NCBI GenBank assembly: GCA_945863115.1
Contig: CAMAYZ010000003.1
Coordinates: 62,001-126,000 of the forward strand
Direction of reading: 5' to 3'
Length of the DNA: 64,000 nt
Source: Bifidobacterium breve
GTDB lineage: Bacteria; Actinomycetota; Actinomycetes; Nanopelagicales; Nanopelagicaceae
The translations under genes and the position numbers were made by a program. Below the pieces are notes generated by a model. It saw nothing but the letters and a program-made list of their open reading frames with translations, was not told the origin of the DNA and ran no database searches. This document shows positions 47,955-55,910 of the stretch, one piece after another. Within the stretch, counting starts at the first letter, position 1, and each line of letters starts with the position of its first letter.

Positions 47955-47983
47955 TTGTATATACGCGTGCCTGCCCTTAAAAT
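47955..47983 (+). promoter_or_regulatory. Promoter TTGTAT-N17-TAAAAT
   Basis: A -35-like TTGTAT (47955-47960) and -10 TAAAAT (47978-47983) with 17-nt spacing end 5 nt before the ATG at 47989. There is no Shine-Dalgarno, so this probably drives a leaderless message for the M6-like gene. Confidence 0.55.
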
Positions 47984-47988
47984 TCGGC

Positions 47989-49677
47989 ATGAAACATTTG
48001 GGGATGAGAAAATTCCACGCCTTTTTGATTACAGTGGTTTTCGTGACAGTCCTTAGTCCAACCCCCGCAGACGCACAAATCAACCTTGCGAACATCGGGC
48101 TCTATCCGAGTGTTGTAGCTGGATCGCCATACGAAATTGAATTAGGTCTAAGTGCCCCACGAAATATTCGAATAACGGCCTATTTGCAGGGTCCAAGAAA
48201 AGAAAAAATTTCAGGCTTATCTAAACTGAGATCTGGTTCTCTCAGAAATGGGAAATGGGCTTTGATTTTTAATGTTCCAGAAAACACCAGCGCAGGCAAA
48301 TACAAAATATACATAAAAGCGACATCTGGTAAATCTATTTTGGTCGACCAAGATCGATCAGTGGATGTTCAAAAAAAGCCGCAGGCCGATAGACAGCAGC
48401 CAAGCTCCGGTAACAATGGAAATAACTCGAATTCTAAGCCGAGCGTTGTCTACGACGCAGCCAGTGGCGATCACTTGGAATCTGAACCAACTTTTGTCTA
48501 TGGATTAGCCAAGGACTGCGAACCAAAATCAAATAAATGTCCCGTCTTAACTCCTGTTGATCTACTGGAAAATCAGAACGAATGCAAGATTAAGGATGCG
48601 ACTTATCCAAGTGATTCAAGCCTTTATGTTTCTTCAGCATTCACAACGCCACCCTATTCATTAGCAGGAAGAGCCAAAATTGATCTTTCGTGGTTCCCGG
48701 TTTCTTTCAAGGATCGGCCGATGCCTGATCAGTTGTATCAATCAGCAGTGAAGACTGCTCGCGAGGCCGAAGGATTTTATGAGTTTAATTCATATGGAAG
48801 AGTTGATTTTAACTTTAATGTTCCCGATAAAGAAAATTGGATTGCTTTGCCTGAAACGGTTAACTTTTACGAAAGCTTGTGGGCTTCGATGACCTCACAG
48901 CAAGTTGCACAATATTTGCTTGATCGTGCCGGGCCAAAGGGTGCGGCGAAGACTGATGCGATCATGTTTCTCTTTCCTGAAGGAAAATATTCTGTCACTA
49001 GTAATTCTTTTTATGACAAAGATTTCCAGTTAAAGTTACAGAACGGTGTTATTCCTAGCGCAAGAGTCTATGGAATTGGCGGTGAAATAGACAGTATTGG
49101 AGTAAACGGTTTCACCCACGGAATCGGGCACGCTATGTACTCATTTGAAGATCTTTACATCTTTGCGAACTATTCATCCTCAGGAAAAACTGAACAACCC
49201 GGTAATGGTTGGGATGTAATGATCGGCGGCGGTGAATTCTTCGCATGGCAGAAGTGGCACGTTGGCTGGCTCAAGGACAGCGAAGTTAATTGCGTAACAA
49301 GTTCAAACGATTCACGAACTCTCTACTTAGAACCCTTCCAGTCTCCTTCTGGGAAAAAGCTTGTTGTAGTAAAAGTGAACTCTTCCAAAGTAATTCTTGC
49401 TGAATATCGGACAAACACAGATAAATCGATCTTGAAGAAATATGATGTTTGTCAAAGAGGTGGAACCTTGGGGTGTGCATCAAAATACCAGCACTCGGGA
49501 TTATTAGTTTATGATTTAGATACGAGCCGAAAACATGGCGCGGGGCCCTTCAGGGTGAGTAGGGATTCCAAAGAAAAGTTGTTGGAGGTTGGAGAATCTC
49601 TAATCTATGAAGGACACAAATTTGAGGTCATCGGTTCGGACGGAATTGGCATTTATGTTCGGCTTGCGAAGATTTAG
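47989..49677 (+). CDS. Secreted M6-like metalloprotease homologue with inactivated zinc motif (HGIGH)
   Basis: About 562 residues. A signal peptide (RKFHAFLITVVFVTVLSPTPADA) is followed by an Ig-like beta domain (about 30-130), a Gln/Asn/Ser linker, then an M6-like domain: IDLSWFPVSFKD, EAEGFYEFNSYGRVDF, DAIMFLFPEG, GFTHGIGHAMYSFEDLY, and GWDVMIGGGEFFAWQKWHVGWL. The last two match immune inhibitor A-type HEYGHDLGLPDLY and WDLM…SAWxKxxLGWL, but the catalytic Glu is Gly (HGIGH), so no proteolysis is expected. The promoter spacing favours ATG 47989 over 47950 or 48004. Divergent from the HDFLH paralogue. Confidence 0.75.
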   Translation: MKHLGMRKFHAFLITVVFVTVLSPTPADAQINLANIGLYPSVVAGSPYEIELGLSAPRNIRITAYLQGPRKEKISGLSKLRSGSLRNGKWALIFNVPENTSAGKYKIYIKATSGKSILVDQDRSVDVQKKPQADRQQPSSGNNGNNSNSKPSVVYDAASGDHLESEPTFVYGLAKDCEPKSNKCPVLTPVDLLENQNECKIKDATYPSDSSLYVSSAFTTPPYSLAGRAKIDLSWFPVSFKDRPMPDQLYQSAVKTAREAEGFYEFNSYGRVDFNFNVPDKENWIALPETVNFYESLWASMTSQQVAQYLLDRAGPKGAAKTDAIMFLFPEGKYSVTSNSFYDKDFQLKLQNGVIPSARVYGIGGEIDSIGVNGFTHGIGHAMYSFEDLYIFANYSSSGKTEQPGNGWDVMIGGGEFFAWQKWHVGWLKDSEVNCVTSSNDSRTLYLEPFQSPSGKKLVVVKVNSSKVILAEYRTNTDKSILKKYDVCQRGGTLGCASKYQHSGLLVYDLDTSRKHGAGPFRVSRDSKEKLLEVGESLIYEGHKFEVIGSDGIGIYVRLAKI

Positions 49678-49737
49678 CGGGTTCTCAAAGTATTCAATAG
49701 TTAGCGTTATGCTTGCATGAATTGAAAGAGGGCTCAC

Positions 49738-50505
49738 ATGCTAAAAAATGTTTTAGTAACTGGTGGCACAAGTGGTATCGGTCGCGAATTTGTGGAGGTA
49801 TTCGCCAAGAATGGCTTTGAAGTTTGGTTCACCTATTTTTCCGAAAGCGAAAAGCCTGCACAAGTTGCCGAGTCATATCCAAAGGGATCTGTTACTGCAT
49901 TCAAACTAGATCTTGCCGACTACGCATCTATCGAAGCCCTTGCTTCCGATCTCCCGTCTGTTCCAGATGTAGTAATCCATAACGCGGGACTTGGGTCAAA
50001 AACAGTTGAAAAAGTTTCCAATACTCCCCAAGGCCAGGCAGAAGCACTGATCAAAGTAAATGCAATCGGAACTCTTTGGCTTAACAATCTATTGCTTCCG
50101 AAGATGCTTGAAAGAGGTAGTGGAAAGATTATTTTGCTCTCCTCTGTTGGCGGAGGGGTTACGCAATTCCCAGGTTTCAACTATGCCGATGGAATGAGCA
50201 AGGCAGCGATTGCATTTCTTGGTAGAACTCTTGGCGCAGATCTAGCGCAAACGGGGGTTGATGTATTTACTATTTGTCCTGGCGCTACAAATACACCGAT
50301 GTTCCAAGCCAGTACGCTAAATCACTTAAATGAAGAAGAACAGAAAAAAGTTATTGCTTCACTTCCTAAAATGCGATTGATAAATCCCAGAGAAATTGCT
50401 GAACTTGGATATTTCCTGACAACTGATGCAGGACGAGTGCTACATGGCGCAGTTCTCGATGCATCGATGGGACTCGGAGTGAATCCAGGACTACTACTGA
50501 AGTAG
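49738..50505 (+). CDS. Short-chain dehydrogenase/reductase
   Basis: A 255-residue SDR: VTGGTSGIGREF (cofactor loop near 7-18), HNAGLGS (NAG), LLSSVGGGV with catalytic Ser, YADGMSKAA (YxxxK with one extra residue: here Y-ADGMSK) and ICPGATNTPMF. The spacing in the YxxxK motif is non-standard, so the catalytic Lys assignment is less sure. GAGGG lies 7 nt before the ATG and TATGCT (49708-49713) may be the -10. It forms an operon with the TetR gene 9 nt downstream. Confidence 0.82.
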   Translation: MLKNVLVTGGTSGIGREFVEVFAKNGFEVWFTYFSESEKPAQVAESYPKGSVTAFKLDLADYASIEALASDLPSVPDVVIHNAGLGSKTVEKVSNTPQGQAEALIKVNAIGTLWLNNLLLPKMLERGSGKIILLSSVGGGVTQFPGFNYADGMSKAAIAFLGRTLGADLAQTGVDVFTICPGATNTPMFQASTLNHLNEEEQKKVIASLPKMRLINPREIAELGYFLTTDAGRVLHGAVLDASMGLGVNPGLLLK

Positions 50506-50514
50506 GGTTCAACC

Positions 50515-51102
50515 ATGTCCCCAAAGATTCAAGAAGCCACAATTCGCGAGCAACGACAGATGCGTCAGCGTCAGTTGATGGATGCTGCACTTAGTTTGGC
50601 CATGGAAGATGGCGTTGGTTCTGTAACAGTTTCCGCTGTTGCAAAACGTGCCGGTCTTGCCCGTTCTTCAATCTATGAATACTTCGCTTCCTCTGCAGAT
50701 TTAATTGCGGATTTAGTTATGGAAGAGATGGCTTACTACAACAAGCGTTTGTTGAAGGCCGTTAACAATGTCGAAGATCCCTTTGAATATATCAGCCTTT
50801 GGATTGAAGAAGCCCTGCAATACGTAGTTGATGGTCGACACCTTCTTGTAAAAAGCTTAAACACTGTGACTACTCCAAATTATCGCAAATCAGATATCGC
50901 TCAGGGTCACCGAGATTTGATGGGAACAATAATCAAGCCGCTAAGCGAAATCGGTTTACCTGATGTGAAATTAGGGCTCGCCTATGTTCAAGCAACAATT
51001 GATGTTGCATCTGTTCGAATTGAGTCTGGAAATGAAGCAGCGCTCGAAATCGAGTATGCGCAGAGATACGCAATTTCTGGACTTCGAGCGCTTCTTAAAT
51101 AG
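50515..51102 (+). CDS. TetR-family transcriptional regulator
   Basis: A 195-residue regulator: N-terminal helix-turn-helix (RQRQLMDAALSLAMEDG; TVSAVAKRAGLARSSIYEYFAS) followed by a ligand-binding helical domain with no recognisable ligand specificity. Being cotranscribed with an SDR, it probably controls that operon and responds to its substrate; the neighbouring redox cluster is another possible target. It converges on the secreted neocarzinostatin-like gene with 8 nt between stops. Confidence 0.87.
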   Translation: MSPKIQEATIREQRQMRQRQLMDAALSLAMEDGVGSVTVSAVAKRAGLARSSIYEYFASSADLIADLVMEEMAYYNKRLLKAVNNVEDPFEYISLWIEEALQYVVDGRHLLVKSLNTVTTPNYRKSDIAQGHRDLMGTIIKPLSEIGLPDVKLGLAYVQATIDVASVRIESGNEAALEIEYAQRYAISGLRALLK

Positions 51103-51110
51103 TTCAATTC

Positions 51111-51557
51111 TTAGAAGAGATTTATTCCACCAAACTTGAATTTGATTGCTTGATCTTCACTGCGATCAGTAGCAGCATTGTGATCATTAGTCACTAGAAA
51201 GACGCAAGTAGTATGGATGCAATCCCCATCCTTGAAATACTTATCAACTTTAAGTGTTAGCTTGGATTTGCTTGATTTTGCTCCCATGGCTTGATCAGCT
51301 GCAACATCTGAAATCCAAAGTTTTGAGTAGGCCGCAGGATTACATGCCTTGGCAGCTCCAGCATCTTTTGATGGTGCCATGCACTGTGAAATATAAATTC
51401 CATTCTCTTTTGGCAATCCAGAAACCCTGAACGTAACCACAGGGTTTTTCTTGGACACTTTGAACTGTGGAAATACTTTAACTTTCGTAGCTGCAGTTGC
51501 TCCAGACATTGGTAGGAACATCCCAGATATAGCTATCAGTGCGACAAGCTTCTTCAT
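51111..51557 (-). CDS. Secreted neocarzinostatin-fold-like protein
   Basis: A 148-residue exported protein with a signal peptide ending near ATAA (residue 23). The mature part follows the neocarzinostatin apoprotein pattern: VTFRVSGLPKENGIYISQC, ACNPAAYSK, then DCIHTTCVFLVTNDHNAATDRSEDQAIKF. The four cysteines (59, 72, 113, 118) match the two disulfides of that fold; the second pair has the same five-residue spacing as C88-C93 of neocarzinostatin. No enediyne genes are near, so a chromophore carrier role is unlikely; the real role is unknown. GGAG lies 9 nt before the ATG. Confidence 0.68.
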   Translation of the reverse strand: MKKLVALIAISGMFLPMSGATAATKVKVFPQFKVSKKNPVVTFRVSGLPKENGIYISQCMAPSKDAGAAKACNPAAYSKLWISDVAADQAMGAKSSKSKLTLKVDKYFKDGDCIHTTCVFLVTNDHNAATDRSEDQAIKFKFGGINLF

Positions 51558-51593
51558 CTATTCTCCAATTAGTTTGATTATTTGTTTGGAGCG

Positions 51594-51622
51594 AATATAG
51601 GGCAATTGCTAAATAACTTTAA
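51594..51622 (-). promoter_or_regulatory. Promoter TTAAAG-N17-TATATT for the secreted protein
   Basis: On the minus strand TTAAAG (51617-51622) and TATATT (51594-51599) with 17-nt spacing lie upstream of the 51557 start, leaving a leader of about 30 nt with a GGAG ribosome-binding site. This is a leadered contrast to the TAnnnT-ATG genes. Confidence 0.5.
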
Positions 51623-51696
51623 TCTACATAGCGCGGGTATTTGTAGGTTAAATTCACCTGAATTCGTGGATGTAACTACATTTCATTAATCCCAAG

Positions 51697-51702
51697 TATC
51701 CT
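51697..51702 (+). promoter_or_regulatory. -10 box TATCCT for the LysE-type exporter (leaderless)
   Basis: TATCCT, six bases, then GTG at 51709. No other start codon or Shine-Dalgarno suits the conserved N-terminus. Confidence 0.5.
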
Positions 51703-51708
51703 TAACAG

Positions 51709-52314
51709 GTGATCGCAATTATCCCAGGCCTCTTAGCTGGCCTTTCATTAATAATTGCTATTGGGGCCCAGAACGCATTTGTAATTCGACAGGGATTAAC
51801 TAAAAAATTCGTTCTACTAACTGTCCTAATCTGCGCATTTTCTGACGCCCTACTTATCGCCCTCGGTGCAAGTGGTCTTGGTGCTCTTATTAAATCCAAC
51901 AAAAATGTCCTGGAATTTGTTCGTTGGTTTGGAGTCGTATATTTACTATGGTTTGCATTCAAATCAGCAAAATCAGCTCTCAAAAAAGAGGTTTTAAACT
52001 CAGCAGGTGAAGCTTCCGCAGATCGTAAGAGTGTAATTCTTACAGTTCTGGCACTGACGTTCTTAAACCCACACGTTTACTTAGACACCGTAATCCTGCT
52101 TGGAAGTATTTCTAATCAATTTGGATCAGATAAATGGTTCTTTGTTATTGGTGCATTGCTTGCGAGTTTCATCTGGTTTACGGCAATTGGTTTCGGTGCG
52201 AAATCTGCTTCGAAGTTTATGTCGCGGCCGATATTTTGGAAGGTTCTCGATTCAATTATCGCTGCAATCATGCTTTCAATTGCAGCGTTTTTAGCGTTTT
52301 ACAATTTCAACTAA
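51709..52314 (+). CDS. LysE/ArgO-family amino-acid exporter
   Basis: A 201-residue membrane protein with about six helices. The signature LSLIIAIGAQNAFVIRQGL at about 9-27 and the later LTFLNPHVYLDTVILLG are diagnostic of LysE/ArgO transporters that export basic amino acids such as lysine and arginine. No LysG/ArgP regulator is adjacent. Start GTG at 51709, likely leaderless. It converges directly on the dehydrogenase gene: the two stop codons abut without a gap. Confidence 0.9.
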   Translation: MIAIIPGLLAGLSLIIAIGAQNAFVIRQGLTKKFVLLTVLICAFSDALLIALGASGLGALIKSNKNVLEFVRWFGVVYLLWFAFKSAKSALKKEVLNSAGEASADRKSVILTVLALTFLNPHVYLDTVILLGSISNQFGSDKWFFVIGALLASFIWFTAIGFGAKSASKFMSRPIFWKVLDSIIAAIMLSIAAFLAFYNFN

Positions 52315-53808
52315 CTAGCTGTTTTGTGGGAAACCTAAGTTGATTCCGCCATGGCTTGGATCTAACCAACGGCTTGTAACGACCTTGCCACGAGTGAAGA
52401 AGTGAACTCCTTCAGTTCCGTGTGCATGTGTGTCGCCAAATAATGAATTCTTCCAACCACCGAATGAGAAGTAAGCCATCGGAACTGGGATTGGAACATT
52501 TATTCCAACCATTCCAACTTCAACTTCATTCTGGAATCGACGAGCTGCGCCACCATCATTGGTGAAAATTGCAGTTCCATTTCCATAAGGATGGCTGTTT
52601 ACAAGTGCTAACGCTTCATCGTAAGTATTAACGCGAAGGATGCTTAGAACTGGTCCAAAGATTTCTTCCTTATAAATGCTCATCTCAGGAGTTACGTTGT
52701 CAAAAAGTGTTGGTCCAAGGAAGAAGCCTTCGCCATCAACCTTAACTTTGCGACCATCTTCAACAAGAGTGGCACCTGCTTTTTCGCCAGCTTCGATATA
52801 TGAAGCAACTTTGTCGCGGTGAACTTTTGTAACTAGTGGGCCCATGTCAGAACCTTTAGCGCCATCACCAGTTTTAATACTAGCCATTCTGGAGTGAATT
52901 CTTGCGACTAACGCACTAGCGATTGGTTCAACTGCAACGATTGCGGAGATTGCCATGCAGCGCTCTCCTGCTGAACCGAAGCCGGCATTGATTGCAGCAT
53001 CAGCAGCAAGTTCGAGATCAGAATCAGGAAGAACAACCATGTGGTTCTTTGCGCCACCAAGTGCCTGAACGCGCTTGCCATGCTTGGTTCCGGTTTCGTA
53101 AACATACTTCGCGATTGGTGTTGAACCAACGAATGAAACTGATTTGATTCCTGGGTGAGTTAAAAGTGCATCAACAGATTCTTTATCGCCATGAACAACG
53201 TTGAAGACACCATCAGGAAGACCCGCTTCCTTCCAAAGTTCGGCAAGGAACATAGCTGCACTTGGATCTTTTTCTGAAGGCTTTAGGACAACTGTGTTTC
53301 CGCATGCGATTGCGATTGGGAAGAACCACATTGGAACCATCGCTGGGAAGTTGAATGGGGAAATTATTGCGATTGGGCCAAGTGGCTGGCGAATTGAATA
53401 GACATCTACCCCAGTTGAAACTTCCTCAGAGAAGCCACCTTTAAGAAGATGTGGGATACCGCAAGCAAACTCGACTACTTCAAGTCCACGAGTAACTTCA
53501 CCAGATGCATCGCTTAATACTTTTCCATGTTCAGCGGTAATTAGCGCAGCTATTTTCTCTTTGTTCTGCAAAACTAATTCGCGAAATGCGAATAAAACTT
53601 GGGTGCGCTTTGTTAGTGAACTGTGGCGCCATGAATTAAATGCTTCGGTGGCCACATTTACTGCTTTATCAACTGTTGCTACATTGGCTAGAGCAACGTT
53701 CGCTGAAACTTGTCCAGTCGCCGGATTAAAAACCTCGCTAGTGCGTTCAATTTTTCCAGTATCTAATGCGCCATTTATCCAATGTGTAATGATTTTTGTC
53801 TGAGTCAT
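52315..53808 (-). CDS. mmsA: CoA-acylating (methyl)malonate-semialdehyde dehydrogenase
   Basis: Oxidises malonate or methylmalonate semialdehyde to acetyl- or propionyl-CoA with NAD and CoA. The 497-residue ALDH shows NFPAMVPMWFFPIAIACGNT, the family-specific catalytic block GSAGERCMAISA, and PVPMAYFSFGGWKNSLFGDTHAHGTEG segments typical of MmsA rather than other ALDHs. Divergent from an omega-aminotransferase, which would make its substrate from beta-alanine or beta-aminoisobutyrate. TAGATT lies 6 nt before the ATG (leaderless). Confidence 0.9.
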   Translation of the reverse strand: MTQTKIITHWINGALDTGKIERTSEVFNPATGQVSANVALANVATVDKAVNVATEAFNSWRHSSLTKRTQVLFAFRELVLQNKEKIAALITAEHGKVLSDASGEVTRGLEVVEFACGIPHLLKGGFSEEVSTGVDVYSIRQPLGPIAIISPFNFPAMVPMWFFPIAIACGNTVVLKPSEKDPSAAMFLAELWKEAGLPDGVFNVVHGDKESVDALLTHPGIKSVSFVGSTPIAKYVYETGTKHGKRVQALGGAKNHMVVLPDSDLELAADAAINAGFGSAGERCMAISAIVAVEPIASALVARIHSRMASIKTGDGAKGSDMGPLVTKVHRDKVASYIEAGEKAGATLVEDGRKVKVDGEGFFLGPTLFDNVTPEMSIYKEEIFGPVLSILRVNTYDEALALVNSHPYGNGTAIFTNDGGAARRFQNEVEVGMVGINVPIPVPMAYFSFGGWKNSLFGDTHAHGTEGVHFFTRGKVVTSRWLDPSHGGINLGFPQNS

Positions 53809-53814
53809 AGCGAT

Positions 53815-53820
53815 AATCTA
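53815..53820 (-). promoter_or_regulatory. -10 box TAGATT for mmsA (leaderless)
   Basis: Minus strand: TAGATT, ATCGCT, ATG (53808). TTGGCG at 53840-53845 is a possible but distant -35 (19-nt spacer). Confidence 0.5.
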
Positions 53821-53893
53821 CGCCAGAGTTATAAGATGACGCCAATCAATGACGGCAGTTATGTCCAACTCGTCCAAATGCTAGGGGCAATCG

Positions 53894-55237
53894 GTGAGCA
53901 CAGGTTCAAAGAGCAACGCTGAGGTAAGCGCAGCAGACCACAATTTTGTTTTCCACTCTTGGTCGGCTCAAGGTGCGATTTCTCCAATCCCAGTTGCTAA
54001 GAGTTCGGGTTCGCGTTTCTGGGATCACGATGGCAAAGAATATTTAGATTTCTCTTCTCAATTGGTTTTCATAAATATCGGCCACCAACATCCAAAGGTA
54101 GTGGCAGCAATTCAAGAGCAAGCTGCAACGTTAACCGCCCTTGCGCCACAGCATGCAAGTGATATTCGCAATCAAGCTGCTGAACGAATTGTTGAACTAG
54201 CTGGTTCAAGCTTTGCAAAAGTTTTCTTCACAAATGGAGGAGCTGATGCGATTGAAAATGCCATTCGGATGGCACGTATTCACACCAGAAAACATAAAGT
54301 TCTTTCAACCTATCGTTCGTATCACGGCAATACCGGCGCAGCAATAAATGCAACTGGAGATCCCCGAAGATTCCCAAATGAATTTGCATTCGGACATGTG
54401 CACTTCTGGGGTCCTTATCTGTATCGCTCTGCTTTCTGGGCGAATAGCGAAGCGCAAGAGTGTGAACGCGCACTGCAACATCTAGAACAAACAATAATTT
54501 TTGAAGGTCCAAATACTATCGGGGCAATTTTATTGGAATCTGTTCCAGGAACTGCTGGAGTTCTAGTTCCACCTGCTGGTTATTTAGAAGGCGTTCGTGC
54601 GCTCTGTGACAAGTACAAAATCATGTGGATCGCAGATGAAGTTATGGCCGGCTTTGGACGAACCGGAAAATGGTTCGCTTTCCAATCCTCAAAAGCTGTC
54701 CCCGACTTAATTACCTTCGCAAAGGGAGTTACATCCGGATATGTCCCACTTGGTGGCGTAGTAATTAGTAAAGAAATCTCAAAGACTTTTGATGAACAAG
54801 TTTTCCCTGGCGGACTTACATATATGGGACATCCACTTGCTTCTGCCACAGCGGTCGCGACAATTGATGTTATGAAGGAAGAGAAGATGTTGGAAAATGC
54901 CACATCAATCGGAGAAAATATATTGGGGCCGGGACTGCGCGAGTTAGCAAAGAAACATAAAGTTATTGGGGACATACGTGGCGCTGGTGTTTTCTGGGGT
55001 GTTGATTTGGTCAGTGATCGCAAGACTCATGAACCTCTTGCACCTTATGGTGGATCTAGTCCGGCCATGAACGAATTAGTTGCAGCTTGCAAAGCTAACG
55101 GCATGATGCCATTTACTAACTTCAACCGAATCCATTTATGCCCACCATGCAATATTTCTGCTGAAGATGCCAAACTGGGTCTAGAAATTCTTGATAAATC
55201 CTTAACGCAAATCGGAAAGTATTACACCGGCGAATAA
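53894..55237 (+). CDS. Class III omega-aminotransferase (beta-alanine-type)
   Basis: A 447-residue PLP enzyme: SSGSRFWDHDGKEYLDFSSQL, FFTNGGADAIENAIRMAR, YRSYHGNTGAA, WIADEVMAGFGRTGKW, and the Schiff-base lysine in LITFAKGVTSGYVPLGGVV. It is similar to beta-alanine:pyruvate and related aminotransferases. Paired with the divergent mmsA it would turn beta-alanine into acetyl-CoA; substrate assignment rests on this context. The start is GTG with AGGGG about 7 nt upstream. Confidence 0.88.
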   Translation: MSTGSKSNAEVSAADHNFVFHSWSAQGAISPIPVAKSSGSRFWDHDGKEYLDFSSQLVFINIGHQHPKVVAAIQEQAATLTALAPQHASDIRNQAAERIVELAGSSFAKVFFTNGGADAIENAIRMARIHTRKHKVLSTYRSYHGNTGAAINATGDPRRFPNEFAFGHVHFWGPYLYRSAFWANSEAQECERALQHLEQTIIFEGPNTIGAILLESVPGTAGVLVPPAGYLEGVRALCDKYKIMWIADEVMAGFGRTGKWFAFQSSKAVPDLITFAKGVTSGYVPLGGVVISKEISKTFDEQVFPGGLTYMGHPLASATAVATIDVMKEEKMLENATSIGENILGPGLRELAKKHKVIGDIRGAGVFWGVDLVSDRKTHEPLAPYGGSSPAMNELVAACKANGMMPFTNFNRIHLCPPCNISAEDAKLGLEILDKSLTQIGKYYTGE

Positions 55238-55286
55238 AGCTCGTGCCATTCCAATCTTTCAGCGTCAACTATGACAAACTGCCGCC

Positions 55287-55901
55287 ATGGCTCAACTAAT
55301 TTATTACTGCGGAACGATGGACAGCGGAAAGTCCACACTGGCACTTCAGACCGCCCATAACTACGAAAGCCGCGGACGTCATGGCTTAGTGTTTACAAAT
55401 CGTGATCGCGCGGGAACTGGAATTATTTCCTCAAGACTTGGTTTGCAAAGTCCTGCAATCGAAGTTGGAAGTGAGATGGATATTTTCGCTTTCGTCGAAT
55501 CTCATCAAACCAAGAATGGCAAATTAGATTATTTGATTTTTGATGAAGCCCAATTTTATGAGAGCGAACAGATTGATCAACTTGCTCGAATTGTAGATAT
55601 CTTAAATGTTGATGTTTTTGCCTTTGGAATCCTTAGCGATTTTAGAACGACGCTTTTCCCTGGTTCGATGAGACTTGTAGAACTCGCCGATCGAGTAAAT
55701 CCTCTTCAAGTCGAGGCACTTTGTTGGTGCGGTCTTCGCGCAACACATAACGCTCGAATCATCGATGGTCGCATGACTCGTGAAGGTGACCAGTTGGTTC
55801 CGGGTGACACCTCACCAGATGCTGAGGTTGTTTACGAAGTTCTCTGCCGCAAGCACCATATGGCAAATATGAGCTCTAAAGATCACGACAATAACGGGTA
55901 G
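55287..55901 (+). CDS. tdk: Thymidine kinase
   Basis: Phosphorylates thymidine with ATP for salvage. The 204-residue type II thymidine kinase has the P-loop YCGTMDSGKST, YLIFDEAQFYE (Walker B), FGILSDFRTTLFPGSMRLVELAD (lasso region) and zinc cysteines in CWCG and CRKHH. First of the tdk-PNP-phosphosugar mutase operon. Confidence 0.95.
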   Translation: MAQLIYYCGTMDSGKSTLALQTAHNYESRGRHGLVFTNRDRAGTGIISSRLGLQSPAIEVGSEMDIFAFVESHQTKNGKLDYLIFDEAQFYESEQIDQLARIVDILNVDVFAFGILSDFRTTLFPGSMRLVELADRVNPLQVEALCWCGLRATHNARIIDGRMTREGDQLVPGDTSPDAEVVYEVLCRKHHMANMSSKDHDNNG

Positions 55902-55910
55902 GTTTCATAC

